Notes: generated by a model not told the origin, from the sequence alone. Counted from the stretch's first letter, positions 41,319-54,281 are shown. The stretch: DNA of 64,000 nt from Nannobrachium achirus (GCA_963921795.1 OY997653.1:1035501-1099500), one strand, 5' to 3'. A program made the numbers and translations.

Positions 41319-41324
41319 AATAAA
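41319..41324 (+). other. Poly(A) signal of the complete CRISP gene
   Basis: AATAAA in the same context as the chimera. The 3' UTR of about 1.1 kb contains a degenerate palindrome (40545-40610) and a complete hAT MITE (40640-41212). Confidence 0.7.
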
Positions 41325-41329
41325 GTAGC

Positions 41330-42530
41330 ATTTATAGATTGAGCATTACAATACTGACTTCCTCACCTTCTTTTTGCCTGATTATCTTTCTTCTTTTGTT
41401 TTACAATGTTCACACTGGCAGACCAATAAGATCTAGATTGGAAACAGATCAGTTTTTATGAAGCCTGAAATGACCTGACTTTAACTTTATAACAGGGGTC
41501 CCCTAGGGGGTCCTCAGAGTCAGTACAGGGGGTCCTCCAAATCTTTGTGTGATAGAAACTTTTTTTTCTCCTTTTATATATTACCACTAGAACCCTAACG
41601 TCCTGAACTTTTGACAAAAATAGCAGATCTACAAGCTCACAACGCCTCACGCTGCGAGGCGTTGTGAGCTTGTAGATCGACTATTTTCGGCCAAGAGGTT
41701 TGGTGTAGAGGAGAAAAAGAGAAGACTAAGTACAGAGTGAAAGGTCAAGTTTATTAAGTATTGACGGTTCAAGTGGTTAAATATCTTAAATTCTAGTAGC
41801 AAAAAAGTGCACAGCACACCAGTCCTTGTGAGGTGCCGGCCAACGGGACAAGTACTAACGAAAAAAGAGTAGACACACTCGTAGCTGCCGATGCACATTT
41901 ATTAAAGACACAGAATAAGAAACCAACGTTTCGACAGACAAGCTGCCTTCTTCAGGGTTATACGAGCAATGGTCAAGAAGACAATAAATACCCGAAAGGC
42001 ACCATGGCCAAACTGGGGGAGTGACACTCAATCAGACCGTGCATATGGAAAAGTACTGGCTTGAGAAGGAGCGCACACACATAGGTGAATGATATGTATT
42101 ACATCATCAATCTCTAATTCGAATGGCCAAATAAAGTTATATATACATGTATCAAAGGCCTGAAACTAATAATTTGCCAAAGCAAAATATTAAATAAGAA
42201 AATTAAACAAAATGAATAATAATACAGTGCCAAAAACACCACAGTGATAAATGCAGTGTAGAGCAATAAACACATTAGTATACACAAATCATAAGGGCTA
42301 TAGAGGGTCTTGGCCTGGTTCAGTTAGATATAACCAAGTAATAACTATTATCCTATAGGAGAAACTTGCTGTAGGAGGGCCTCCTATAAAGTAAGAAGAA
42401 CAGAGGCAATTAAAACAAATTCAATAAGGATCTATAAAAACGGTTTAAGATCAAAGTCAATGTTAAGACCCATAGGTGACAAAGTTTTGAGAGAATAAAT
42501 CCATGAAGCCTCTCGTTTTAAAGTAATTTA
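41330..42530. other. Spacer between the two CRISP genes
   Basis: A hAT piece with full palindrome (41480-41720), then a repeat with ACCAACGTTTCGACAGACAAG and CTTCTTCAGGGTTA (about 41820-41975), then unique-looking AT-rich DNA. No gene recognised. Confidence 0.4.
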
Positions 42531-42569
42531 AAGTACACACATGCCATGGGTGTTTATCTATGTCAACAC

Positions 42570-42586
42570 AGATGGACACACACACA

Positions 42587-42630
<44 letters not shown>

Positions 42631-42640
42631 CGTACGCACG

Positions 42641-42725
<85 letters not shown>

Positions 42726-42738
42726 ACACACACACACC
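42570..42738. repeat. (CGCA)n/(CA)n array in the second CRISP promoter
   Basis: CGCA run 42584-42646 then CA to 42738, 20 bp before TTTAAATA; same place as in the chimera promoter. Confidence 0.9.
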
Positions 42739-42758
42739 TTAGGCTAATAGTTTTACAA

Positions 42759-42766
42759 TTTAAATA
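42759..42766 (+). promoter_or_regulatory. TATA-like box of the second CRISP gene
   Basis: TTTAAATA follows GGCTAATAG, as in the paralogue, just after a CA array. The noncoding exon 1 ends at 42847 (GGAG/GTAAGT). Confidence 0.6.
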
Positions 42767-43063
42767 CCACCACCAGATGAGACCAGCCGATACCATTCAA
42801 CATAAGCAGTTATTTCATCTGAAAGGACACACTTCAAACTACTGGAGGTAAGTATTTCTTTTTTCAGCAGATCAGATGTTTCCATCTGCTTAAATTAGAC
42901 ATGGGTGTTAAATTAGACATCAGTGTTAAATAGACTAATAAGAGTACTTTTCTATGCAGAGCTTTTCTATCATCATGTGACGATTTTAGATGTTACTTAA
43001 TCATGATGTATTCTTATGGTTTCTACAGAGGATGAAGGTGTATTCTTATGGTTTCTACAGAGG

Positions 43064-43670
43064 ATGAAGGTGTACATTGCTCTCACGGTGTTCTTTGCTC
43101 TCTTGGATGGAGCTGAAGCTGGAGGTAAGAAAATCCATGGTACAAATATGACCTGAGGATTAAACTGCCTTATACAACACAGACAGATTGTAGTATTCTA
43201 ATTAGTCTACTGCTTCAGATCCCACTGCCTACCCTATTTGTGCAGTGGTCTCAGGTCACCCCTCTAAGTAACGTTTTCATCCATGGCCACCCTGAATGAC
43301 AGTACCTTATTCATGTATGCCATCTTACGGCACGTAAATATGTAAATCTGTCCCTAAGATAAGCAGTGTTGGGGGTAACAGCATCAAAATGAACAACGTT
43401 ACTGTAACGGATAACTTTTTTGGGACAATTTTGACAGCAAATTCTGATTTAGCCTTTGTCTGCACCATTTAGTTTTAGTCCTATTTTAGTCATCTAAAAT
43501 TGTTTAGTCTTGGTCGACTAAATATCAAAATCTTTTTTTTTTAGTCTCGTCTTGGTTAACTAAATTAACACTTTAATGCACCCATAACATAATAGTGGAC
43601 CGAGATACGACCATGACTGAAGCTGACAAGGCCAACATCATGAACAAACACAACGAACTGAGAAGAGGTA

Positions 43671-43755
<85 letters not shown>

Positions 43756-44469
43756 CCTCTCTATATATAATACTAATACTAATACTAATACTAATACTAC
43801 TACTAATAATATATACTTACTAACTTACTATAGGTGTGCAGCCTAGCGCCAGCAACATGCTGAAGATGGTAAGTCACCAGTGGATGTTTAAAAAAGCAAA
43901 AAACACATACAGCTGCATACTGTTGCCAAAATGCTATGGAAACACTCATCCTCTCATGTCCTTTCATTCTCACAGGAGTGGAGCGAGGAAGCTGCTTCCA
44001 ACGCTCAGAAATTGGCTGACAAATGCACCTTGGAACACAGCCCCAGCGAAGAGAGGACCATCAGCAGTAAGAACAACCGTTTAACATTAATAATAATAAT
44101 AATACATTAATGTTATATTATTAAAGTAACATTAATGTATAATCCATCACGCAAGTACAGTGTGGTAATTATGGTTACCATCGGTCCCTTGAAATACGGA
44201 ATCGTCCCTCATTAGGAAACTAAAAGACTTCCTTTAATTGAAATGATAAAGGGATAAATACTGTTCATTATTTGGCGGGAATTAACATATCTTAGTGGAA
44301 ACTACTCATATACAGTACATATACAGTACTATTATACAGGTTGATAATATACACAAACTGTACACATATACCGTGCTGTACAGTTATAATTTATCTTTTC
44401 TGGCCATCCCTCATCTTTCTTGGAAATAAGGGACAGCAGTCCAGGATCCACATGATTTGAGCCTCTCTC

Positions 44470-44532
<63 letters not shown>

Positions 44533-45751
44533 TTCCGTAGCCAGTGGATGTGGTGAGAACCTGTACATGTCCAGTAGATGGAAGACCACATGGATCAAGG
44601 CTATCCAGGCCTGGTATGATGAGGTGAACAACTGGGAGTACGGGAAGGGCTCTGTCAATGGAGGAATGGTGGGACACTTCACACAGGTACAATGTTGCAA
44701 TGTAACAATATAAAAATACACTGTTAACCCATTCAGAACGGGTACACATTATAGTGTATTATTATTTTATGCTTTAGCTATTGAAAAATAGCAGATATAC
44801 AAGCTCACAGCGCGGCACTGAGTGCCACGCTGCGATCTTGTAGATCTGCTATTTTTGAAAAAAAAAATCATGAAAATTTGAATTTTGACCTGATTCTATA
44901 AGTTTCTTTTGAATCCTTCTAAGGTTTTTGAAAAAAAAAAACTATGTTTCTATGCCAGCAATCTGGCCAGCCATCGTCAAAGAAAAGGTCCTTTTCACTT
45001 AAATGGAGCTCAGTTAGTTAGTCTGTTCTTGAGAGACTACTATGTCAGTGGTTCTCAAACCTTTTCATGTGAAGGACCCCCAAAATGATATATATTTGGC
45101 CACGGACCCCCATCTCAAAATATTTAGTTCCAGGGACCACCCAGAAGCAAAATTTGAGTTACAAACGTTCGCTTTTAAAATACATATATTCAAAGATTTG
45201 CACACATTTTTAAGACTTTTTCAAAAATAGCAGATCTACAAGCTCGCAGCGCGGCACTCGGTGCCGCGCTGTGAGCTTGTTTATCTGCTATTTTTCACTG
45301 GTTGGGACACTTTACACAGGTACACTTACTGTACACCCAGCACTGGAACAAACTATGACTTTGTTTTAACTTAAATGTTGCAATGTAACAATATAACAAT
45401 ACACTGTTAAATGACTGTATTAAAACTTTTAAGCAAGTATTGTATGTATTGGCTTTATTATTAAAAAACGATTTGTGTGGCGCTACTCTCTCTCTCTGCC
45501 AGCCTGTGGAGACAACGGACGGACCTCATGCTTCCTTCTATGCATGAGGAGACCAAGCCGCTTCTTTTCACCTGACAGGGGGGAGTTTCCCTAGTTGAAC
45601 ATAGCGCGTGGAAGAAACACGTGTAATATTACAAACGGTTCTTTTTCCCTCCTTTAGGCGCCCCGGCTGGCCAGTGGGAGGCAGACCAAATAAAGATTCA
45701 AATAATCTTGAATCTTGAACCAGGATTACTGCATGTTTTTTGTGAGCGTAC

Positions 45752-45847
<96 letters not shown>

Positions 45848-48800
45848 ACAGGTTGTGTGGCACAGCTCCAACCAGATCGGATGTGCCCGGGCCTGGTGCC
45901 CCGACGCTGAGTACAAGAACTTCTTCGTTTGCCAGTACTGTTCACCGTAAGTTCTTCTGTCCCAACGTTGCACACCAAACATTAGTTTCAAGTGTGCCCT
46001 GACAGGGAGGTGCAGAGAATGTTAGAGAGGCAATATTGGCTGAAATTTCTAAAAGGGCCTTTTGGTGAAAATATTGAAAATAGCAGAACTCCAAGGAGTC
46101 CAAGCGCGACGCGTTGTGAGCTTGGAGGTCGGCTATTTTCGATGCATGATTTCTACACAGCGAGGGCAATTCTTTCAACATAAGATGCTGCATTCAGGAG
46201 AGTGCAAGTTCAGGAGAGTTTGGACAAGGCCTTTGATTAATTCTCTTGAATGCTGCCTTCAGGTATGGCATGCAAAGAGTGCATTTGGAATTCTTTCACC
46301 ATAGTGAAAACTGCATTCATGGTCTGGAGAGGGCACTTTTATTAAAAGGGCAGGGGCTCGAGCCCCCTTTGATGTCTATGTGTGCACGTACCTGGGCCCT
46401 GATCCAAAAAACAAACAAAAAAAAAACGTTTGGAACCACTAGTATAGATGGACATAAAAAAAGGTTTTCTGGCTCATATATCATTTAATATTTGATGTTC
46501 TGTTCCATATTGCAGCGGTAATTATCGTAGCCAACAGCCCTACAAGGAAGGACCATCTTGTGGTGACTGTCCCAACTCCTGTGACGACAAGCTGTGCAGT
46601 AAGTGACCAAAGTACTATCCTCCAGCACTTTCATGAACACAAAATACATCAGGAGAGAGTACCCATTATCAGCCTAAACGTTATGGCGTTCCAGTTCCAA
46701 TTTTGCTCATTTCTTTGCGTCTTCACTTCCAATTTATGTCACGGTCCGCTCCTCAGGAACGTGGACTTGTGTGACAGTGTTATTTAGTTTTGGACTTTAC
46801 CTGGTATTCCTGTTTTGTATTCTTGTTCTGTATTGTCTTTATGTACACTGCTGTGCCTTGGGTTTTTATATCTTATTTTGTAGTTTGTGTTCCTGTTTTC
46901 TAGTTGCAGTTTGAGTTTACACCAGTGTACCTTTATTTTGTAGTATTGCTCCCAGTGTATCCTGTCTGCCTCGTTTTCCGTTTCCTGCCTTGTCTCACCT
47001 CCCTGTATCAGTGTAACCCTAGTCACCTGTGTCCTGTTTGCCTGTTAGCCTATCCCAGTGTTGATTGTATGTTTGAGTTCACCTGTGTCTAGTTAGTCCA
47101 TGTCTATATATATGCCTCTGTGTATATTGTTCACTTGTCAGATTGTCGCTTCATGTCAATGTTTTCTGTACTGTGTTTTGGCTGCAAGCCATTCTGTATA
47201 ATAAGTTATTGTTTTGCCTGCTCCATTTTATGGGAAGTTTAAGTTGGAGAAGAAACCACCTGAATTGAGATCCTTGCCTGTTCTGTCGTACTGAACGCTG
47301 AACCCTGACAATTTCATTTGTTTATTTGTATCCTGACTGAGTTCTCTATCCTGATTGGATAAACTTGGTATCTCTCTTGGTACTTCTCTGTAGCTGGCAT
47401 GGAGACTCATGTTACTGAACAAACACTATAGAAAACCTTACTCCACCTCTAATAAAATACAAATCCATAACAATAGAGCGTAGATATTTTCCATCAGCCT
47501 TATATTACACCACCCTTAAAATTAACACCCAACGCCAATCCTTACCCTAACCCTAGTCTGGGATCACTTCACTTTTCTGACTTGTAACCGGTCTGGAGCG
47601 GAAACCACAATACGTCATGTTGTAGTACTCAAAGACTACAATTTGGCCGGAACTATCCCCCGGAAACAGTTTTAACCCAAAATAATTCCCCTGCGCTCAA
47701 GGACATACTTTTAGGGCCTACTTAATAAACTGCTTGATGCGAAGTAGTTTTGCTTTTGAAAGATTCGTTTGGTATATGCATCTTTTAATCCAACAGAAGT
47801 AGTTTTGCTTTTGAAAGATTCGTTTGGTATATGCATCTTTTAATCCAACATTTAGCGATTGGCAAGACTACAAATGGAGCATTTTAATAGGGATTGGGGA
47901 AACAAACGGAGGGAACCAAATCAAAGCGACGCCACTTCTTCTAGTAGCTGGAGAGGAACTGGTCAGAAATCATCAATTTCGTGCACTTGGTGAAAAGTTT
48001 TTGATTTTTGGTATGGTGTTAGGTATGGGTATAAGGTTTTCAAAAACCATCGCAAACAAGTTGGGCACGCCCCCTAGTGGTCTGTTTGCAATGAATCAAA
48101 TATTATATACGTCAGTATATGGTTGAAACCCCAAATAATTGATAAAAGAGATTTTTCAATGGATTCTGTTACTATTGGGTATGATGAACAACATACTAAA
48201 AGTTTATGAAAAAATAACTACCGGAAAGGTGTCATTTTCAAGATGGCGTCCACGATGGCTGCCGGGAGCTGAAAATGCCTATAAACTGGGTTTTAATGTG
48301 TAAAAATTCATAATAAATCTGCACTTGGTGAAAAGTTTTTGATTTTTGGTATGGTGTTAGGTATGGGTATAAGGTTTTCAGAAACCATCGCAAACAAGTT
48401 GGGCACGCCCCCTAGTGGTCTGTTTGCAATGAATCAAATATTATATACGTCAGTATATGGTTGAAACCCCAAATAATTGATAAAAGAGATTTTTCAATGG
48501 ATTCTGTTACTATTGGGTATGATGAACAACATACTAAAAGTTCATGAAAAAATAACTACCGGAAAGGTGTCATTTTCAAGATGGCGTCCACGATGGCTGC
48601 CGGGAGCTGAAAATGCCTATATAAACTGGGTTTTAATGTGTAAAAATTCATAATAAATCTGCACTTGGTGAAAAGTTTTTGATTTTTGATATGGTGTTAG
48701 GTATGGCTATAAGGTTTTCAAAAACCATCGCAAACGAGTTGGGCTCGCCCCCTAGTGGTCTGTTTGCAATGAATCAGATATTAGATAGGTCAGTACACAT

Positions 48801-49840
48801 TAAATAGGCATTTTTAGCTCCCGGCAGCCATCGTGGACGCCATCTTGAAAATGATGCCTTTCCGGTAGTTATTTTTTCCTAAACTTTTAGTATGTTGTTC
48901 ATCATACCTAATAGTAACAGAATCCATTGAAAAATCTCTTTTATCAATTATTTGGGGTTTCAACCATGTACTGACCAATCTACTATTGAATTCATTGCAG
49001 ACAGACCACTCGGGGGCGTGCCCAACTTGTTTGCGATGGTTTTTGAAAACCTTATACCCATACCTAACACCATACCAAAAATCTAAAACTCTTCATTAAG
49101 TGCAGATTTATTATGAATTTTTACACATTAAAACCCAGCTTATAGGCATTTTCAGCTCCCGGCAGCCATCGTGGACGCCATCTTGAAAATGGTGCCTTTC
49201 CGGTAGTCATTTTTTCCAGAATTCTTAGTATGTTGTTTATCATACCCAATAGTAACAGAATCCATTGAAAAATCTCTTTTATCAATTATTTGGGGTTTTA
49301 ACCATATACTGATGTATCTAATATTTGATTTGTTGCAAACAGACCACTAGGGGGCGTGCCCAACTTGTTTGCGATGGTTTTTGAAAACCTTATACCCATA
49401 CCTAACACCATACCAAAAATCAAAAACTTTTCACCAAGTGCACGAACTTTACCAGTTCCTCTCCAGCTATAGTGGTTTCCGCGCTTTAGGTGGAAACCAA
49501 ACAGCCTGTTGTGAACGAACACCAGGCAGAAAGCCTGGTAGGCGAGGTTACCCTAACCCCAACTCCTTACCCTAAGCCTAATCCCAACCCTGAACTGAGG
49601 CTGACAGAACAGAAAGGTTTAAACAATATTCAGGAAAAGTTGAGAAGTGTTTAATACAGTACATTTGATATTGATCTACCTCCACCAACTCAGTGACCTC
49701 TCTCTCTCTCTCTCTCTCACTTTTGTTGATGTGTTGCTCTAAATTATATTTCTGTGGCGTTGTATGTAGTCTGTGATTAATTGTTTGAAATAACTAATGT
49801 AGCGAACATTCATATGAATAAATGAATTCTATGAGAATCT

Positions 49841-49890
<50 letters not shown>

Positions 49891-49913
49891 TCTCTCTCTC
49901 AGCCAACATCTGA
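43064..49913 (+). CDS. CRISP-like secreted CAP protein with truncated C-terminus
   Basis: Coding exons: 43064-43124, 43596-43667, 43834-43868, 43976-44066, 44541-44686, 45852-45946, 46516-46598 and 49903-49913, giving 594 nt or 197 residues plus TGA, in phase throughout. The signal peptide is MKVYIALTVFFALLDGAEAG. The CAP domain has KHNELRR, a histidine after LE (LEHSPS), SGCGEN, WYDEV, GHFTQVVW and FVCQYCSPGN. The hinge is [16 protein letters not shown]. The last exon is the remains of the ShK exon: after the acceptor it reads CC AAC ATC TGA, and the next bases match the very end of the intact paralogue's exon, so about 115 nt of the cysteine core are gone. The start lies in a 32-bp duplication of acceptor and ATG. 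The product may be a CAP-plus-hinge protein; whether it is functional or decaying is open. Confidence 0.85.
43671..43754. repeat. (CA)n next to a splice donor
   Basis: Starts four bases after the exon 3 end of the second CRISP gene (GTAGACACAC...). Confidence 0.9.
44466..44534. repeat. (TCTG)n next to a splice acceptor
   Basis: Ends just before TTCCGTAG of exon 6 of the second CRISP gene; replaces the CT tract of the paralogue. Confidence 0.9.
45757..45844. repeat. (GT)n next to a splice acceptor
   Basis: Runs to TTACACAG of exon 7 of the second CRISP gene. Confidence 0.9.
46737..47310 (+). mobile_element. Solo LTR
   Basis: TGTCACGGTCCGCTCC to GAACCCTGACA, 574 bp, flanked by ATTTA / ATTTC (4 of 5). 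No internal retroviral sequence adjacent. Lies in the last intron of the second CRISP gene. Confidence 0.6.
47983..49445. repeat. 338-bp unit: three direct then two inverted copies
   Basis: GCACTTGGTGAAAAG starts units at 47983, 48321 and 48661 (the third is short, to about 48800). From about 48800 two units run in the opposite direction, ending at about 49100 and 49443 (CTTTTCACCAAGTGC). Flanked by inverted GAGAGGAACTGGT (about 47950) and ACCAGTTCCTCTC (about 49451), so the whole is a foldback element of about 1.5-1.9 kb in the last intron of the second CRISP gene. Confidence 0.8.
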
Positions 49914-50022
49914 GATCAACTAAACACCTGGCCACACCCACGCCAAACCCATCAGAAGAAATATGATTTAATCCACATTCAATTGAATTTCTTATTATGC
50001 AAACTATGGCTATCATACTATC

Positions 50023-50085
<63 letters not shown>
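49845..50085. repeat. (CT)n arrays around the last exon of the second CRISP gene
   Basis: CT 49845-49900 ends in the CAG acceptor; a second CT array at 50028-50084 lies in the 3' UTR, matching CT-rich UTR sites at 27540 and 40400 in the paralogues. Confidence 0.85.
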
Positions 50086-50087
<2 letters not shown>

Positions 50088-50755
50088 GTCTCCATCCATG
50101 GCTATCATATACCACTGGTTCTTAACACATCGGATGCCCACGTGATCTCTGACGTCTAATTTGCTGGTGCCCATGGCAACGCGTCATTTTACCTACCGGC
50201 GAGAGTACTGGCGAGAAAAGTAATCCGAGTAAATGTAATCCGAGTATGTCCTGTTTATTTCGCGAAAATCTTATCTTTCAGTCAGGACCGTTTTTTATAA
50301 TTTCTAAGCCACAGTGTTTGTGTTACGGCATGTAGAAGAGGCTGCCGTTTTGAGAAAAAAATGAAAAAAGGAAGGGAATCCGGAGAAAACAGCACTTTTG
50401 TGCAGCCGGTAAACAGGAAGTCAACGAGCCACACAGCACGTCCGGGTGACGTAATTGCGCGCTGCATGTTGGGAAATGGAGTTGTTTCATCACCGCGGTA
50501 GCCAAGTGCAGTAGCTACAGTACAGTATAGTTTACTGTACAACGCGTCAAACGCGTTGTTGGGCACTCGTAAAGATCAAAGAGATTGACGCGTAGACACC
50601 ACGTGGGCACCCGATGTGTTAAAATGGGGTATGGGGACCTTTTACTTTTAGAGTTAAGGTGATACCTTGAAATTTTAAGTTTTGAGAACCATTGCTCTAT
50701 TTATTGTATATCCAATGGAAATGTCATGTCTCTGTGCTACAAACATAAATACATA

Positions 50756-50761
50756 AATAAA
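50756..50761 (+). other. Poly(A) signal of the second CRISP gene
   Basis: AATAAA follows TATCCAATGGAAAT, the motif that precedes the signals of both paralogues; the homologous GCAAGACC/TTTGTCGTG segment follows. Confidence 0.55.
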
Positions 50762-51054
50762 CATATATATTGATTACTGACTTTCTCTTGTTCTTTGTGT
50801 CAGTATTTCAAGATTGTTCACACTGGCAAGACCTTTGTCGTGTTGGAATCACATTGTGTTTTTATAAATTCTAAACTGAACAGCCCGAAAGTACATGGTT
50901 TTATTCTGTTCATCTTCTGTGGCGACTGCACTGACATTGTTGTGGAGGTGTGCCAACATTACAAAACATTCAGTCAAATGGTTCTTGGGAAAATGATTTG
51001 AGACAGCTACTAGTGGTACCAGTTCTAATAGTACCACTTTTCAGTACTCTAAAC

Positions 51055-52658
51055 CAGGGGTTCCCAAACTTTTCTGTCTCAGGGCACCCCATGATTCTTG
51101 TTTTAATTTTCACTCCCTGCACCATAGCATATCGTCGTTGTCGGGTGGAAACCTTGTATGTCCAAAACCTTTAGCTTTCTATTCATCATCTAAAACATTT
51201 ACAAAACTAGTGAAAACAGCAGATCTACAAGCACACTGTGTGCTTGTAGATCGGCTGTTTCACTAGTTGTATGATGAAGCAGGGCTTTGCTTTACCAAAA
51301 TACGTACTAGTCAAGGACCCAGTCCCTGATAATGGGAGAGGACCTGTGATGTTCTGCCGTACGTTTTATTTCTGTTTTATCTATTAGTTTGGTCATTAAG
51401 GTCCACAGAATGAGAGGCCTGCTCTGCCGGAAACATCGCAAAAAAGGTTATGGCCATTTGTATATTCACTGTCCCATCGACTTCACTATACAGGAAAAGA
51501 ATACAAAAAAATAAATGTGCTTTAGGTAGCATATGAGGGGTCAAACTAGGGGTTCTTCATGATCCATTGCAAGCATTTGTTTTGCATGAAAAACATTCCT
51601 TGGGCAAAATCTTGGCCCCCCAAAATTGTAAAAAGTGATGAGTCATCAAAAGATCTTCACCTTTTACAGTTTTGGGGAGCCGATATTTTGCCCTAGGAAT
51701 GTTTTTCATGCAAAACAAATGCTTGCAATGGATTCAGAATCATGAAGAACCCTTAGTTTGACCCCTCACATGCTACTTAAAGCACATTTATTTTATTTTT
51801 TTAGTCGATGGGACAGTGAATATACAAATGGCCATAACTTTTTTTCGCGATGTTTCCGGCAGAGCAGGCCTGTCATTCTGTGGATCTTAACTCTTATTCT
51901 GCTTTGGACGTTCCCGTTCGCCCCAATTCTCGAGGTTGCGCCGCGCCAATACGGCCGTTCGTTCGTTTACCTTGTTGATGTCCGTAAGCTGATGAGGGGT
52001 CACGGCGCCGTGTACTGTAATCACATCGCGAGCAGTGATGGTCTTAAAAATCCATTATGCGTTAACATCAACGGAGACCAATTCTCTTCCGTGTTGATTT
52101 TCTCTGGCCCTGAGACTGCTCTCAATGTACGGCAAGCCAAAACAGCCAAATTCACATTAATTCTTGCATGACGCCGCCCTCTGCTGCCTGGTCTGCGAAA
52201 GTGCAGACCAGGCTATCTATCTACTATAACGTCGCAAAGGTAAGCCGCTTTTTGATGGCACCAGACCCAATAAATAAATAAATAATCTGGCAGTAGGAGA
52301 GTTAATGACCAAACTAATAGATAAAACAGAAATAAAAAGTACGGCAAGACATCACAGGTATCACCCCTATTCCTTGAGCTTTTGGGCATGTGGGTCCCTG
52401 ACTATACACATTTGAAACTCCGATACAAGGTTTCTGCCCGACAGTGACAATATTTTAGTGATTATGTTGCGAGGAAAACGTTGAGATAACAGCCATTTTG
52501 GTTAGAACTGACTGAACTTTACTTCAAGTTTAAAATGATACTAAATTTTCTTTCAAGTGTCCAAATAAATTCCAAATATTATCAAATTATCTCGCGGCAC
52601 CCATGGACTGACGTCACGCCACCCCAGGGTGCCCCGTCACCCACTTTGAAAACCCCTG
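51055..52658 (+). mobile_element. hAT family A copy 5 with nested foldback element
   Basis: CAGGGGTTCCCAAAC to GAAAACCCCTG with CTCTAAAC / CTCTAAAA duplication. Its palindrome (51204-51267) is followed by a 1.1-kb foldback insertion at 51308-52404. Confidence 0.8.
51308..52404. mobile_element. Foldback element nested in hAT copy 5
   Basis: Ends TAGTCAAGGACCCA and TGGGTCCCTGACTA are inverted; TAC is repeated at both borders. Long inner inverted arms (about 51380-51610 and 51660-51890) share GCAAGCATTTGTTTTGCATG and CATCGCGAAAAAA-type sequence. No transposase recognised. A related arm fragment occurs at about 52840-52960. Confidence 0.7.
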
Positions 52659-53351
52659 CTCTAAAATTGCACCCCCCGATTTTGTAACCCATTTTTTTTC
52701 ACAAGTGTCAATTGTCTAATCCTGCATGGGCGCTACACTCCCTCTGCCAAACTGGAAAAACATTCATTGGCCCCAGAAAACACCCACAAAATGATGACTC
52801 ATCACTTTTCATCACTAAACCATCATTTTCTGGGGCCATTTTTAGCCCAAGGAATGTTTTTTGTGCAAAACAAATGCTTGCAATGGATTCAGCATCATGA
52901 AAAACCCCTAGTTAGACCCCTCACATCCTACTTAAAGCAGATTTTTTCCCTCCTGTATAGAAAGTCAATGGGAGCCCAACTTGATTTGGCCACTGTGGGT
53001 ATTTGCAGTGAGCAGATCAGGGTACATTTTTTGTCCTGGCTAGTAGATCTACAGTAATTACCTGTCAGAATCAGTTGAAAAACTAAATAATACAATTTTG
53101 TCCAACCTGAGTGTATTTTTCCCTAGATTTACTAGACTAATACCCAACTTGTACTTATAGACAATATTTCTTCAATAGGGTATTGATACTTTTACTAAGT
53201 AAACATGTGAGTCTAAATGTGGTGAATCCATCCATCCATTAAACGTCCTTGGTCTACAAATGTCAGTGTGAACCACAATATGTTTTTATTTGTTTCATCT
53301 GCATTTGATCCTGAGAGCCATCATCTTTATCTTCATCATCTTTCTCTAAAT

Positions 53352-53884
53352 CAGGGGTGGGCAACTTTGATGATGGCGAGGGCCACTGTATTTCCACCTT
53401 CACTCCAGAGGGCCACATTGCATGTTGCTACGTCCTACTTTGTCATTCTAGCATCTCATACAAAAGAAGCAAAAATAGCAGATCTACAAGCTCAAAACGC
53501 ATCGCAGCGCGATGCGTTTTGAGCTTGTAGATCGGCTATTTTGGTTTCTTTTGAATTGGAATCCTGAATATTTTTATTTTTCATTTTCTTTATTGGAATC
53601 CTGAAATGTAACATTTTGATTTAATGTCAAATGCATTCAGTTATACTCATGTTAACTTTATGAACTTAAATACAAAAACATTGGATATAAAAAAATACAT
53701 TTTAATACTACTATACCAGGCTACTAATATAGACTGAAGTAATTAAAGCGGGTCATGTTTGCACGTTTGGAATTGTAACAGCTGAAAGCAATAATATATC
53801 AGTGTTCTGATATTAACCTGCAGGCCGCATTAAGTGAAGGTGGGGGCCGCATGTGGCCCCCGGGCTGCCAGTTGCCCATGTATG
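53352..53884 (+). mobile_element. hAT family B copy with intact internal palindrome
   Basis: CAGGGGTGGGCAACTTT to AGTTGCCCATGTATG, flanked by CTCTAAAT / CCCTAAAT. The palindrome at 53471-53542 is the cleanest in the window. This copy shows the empty site into which the LTR element at 21224 inserted in a sister copy. Confidence 0.8.
53471..53542. repeat. Palindromic repeat (type copy of a ~30-copy family)
   Basis: AAAAATAGCAGATCTACAAG...CTTGTAGATCGGCTATTTT: 30-35-bp arms with a GC-rich centre (CGCATCGCAGCGCGATGCG). Other full or near-full copies: 3362-3430, 10486-10560, 12330-12402, 16751-16836, 20127-20214, 27379-27446, 27739-27787, 31136-31200, 34318-34362, 39435-39492, 40545-40610, 41616-41688, 44784-44857, 45224-45297, 46074-46141, 51204-51267, 61769-61856. 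Half copies near 1217, 3770, 6210, 8240, 8805, 12740, 14875, 15603, 19330, 21205, 23420, 23650, 30030, 31520 and 32455. Confidence 0.85.
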
Positions 53885-54281
53885 CCCTAAATCATCATGA
53901 TGATCTTCCTATTATCCACCATCTCTGGCTTCAACAAATATTAATTATTTTTGTACGGCAAACCGCTTGCTTCTGACATTGTACAATTGCAAATCCAAGA
54001 CTTGCCGACCATATCAACTAATAACGAGGACAGACGAATGTTAACAAATGTAAGAAAAAAAAATGTAACGTCATTATTTTTTTGGGCAGCGATCACAAGC
54101 AATTTGGAACTGTGGTTTGTTGTTGCGACCGAAGGTCGCATATACTCTGAAAAACCGTGTCGCTTGAGTGACCTTCCTTCCTTCCGTCACCTTCCTTCTG
54201 TAACCTTCCTTCTGTACGGGAGTGATGTCAGTGTGATGTCAGCGAGTTGTGACATCACTTCCTGTACGGGGCGGCTACACA

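Noticed and set aside
42463..42851. ORFs of poly Cys-Val or Thr-His
   Set aside because: Translations of CA/GT arrays, as also at about 275-528, 4419, 24356, 32813, 35176, 43565 and 45698.
51758..52171. 137-codon ORF in 52 kb
   Set aside because: Lies inside the foldback element and crosses its inverted arm; no protein motif recognised.
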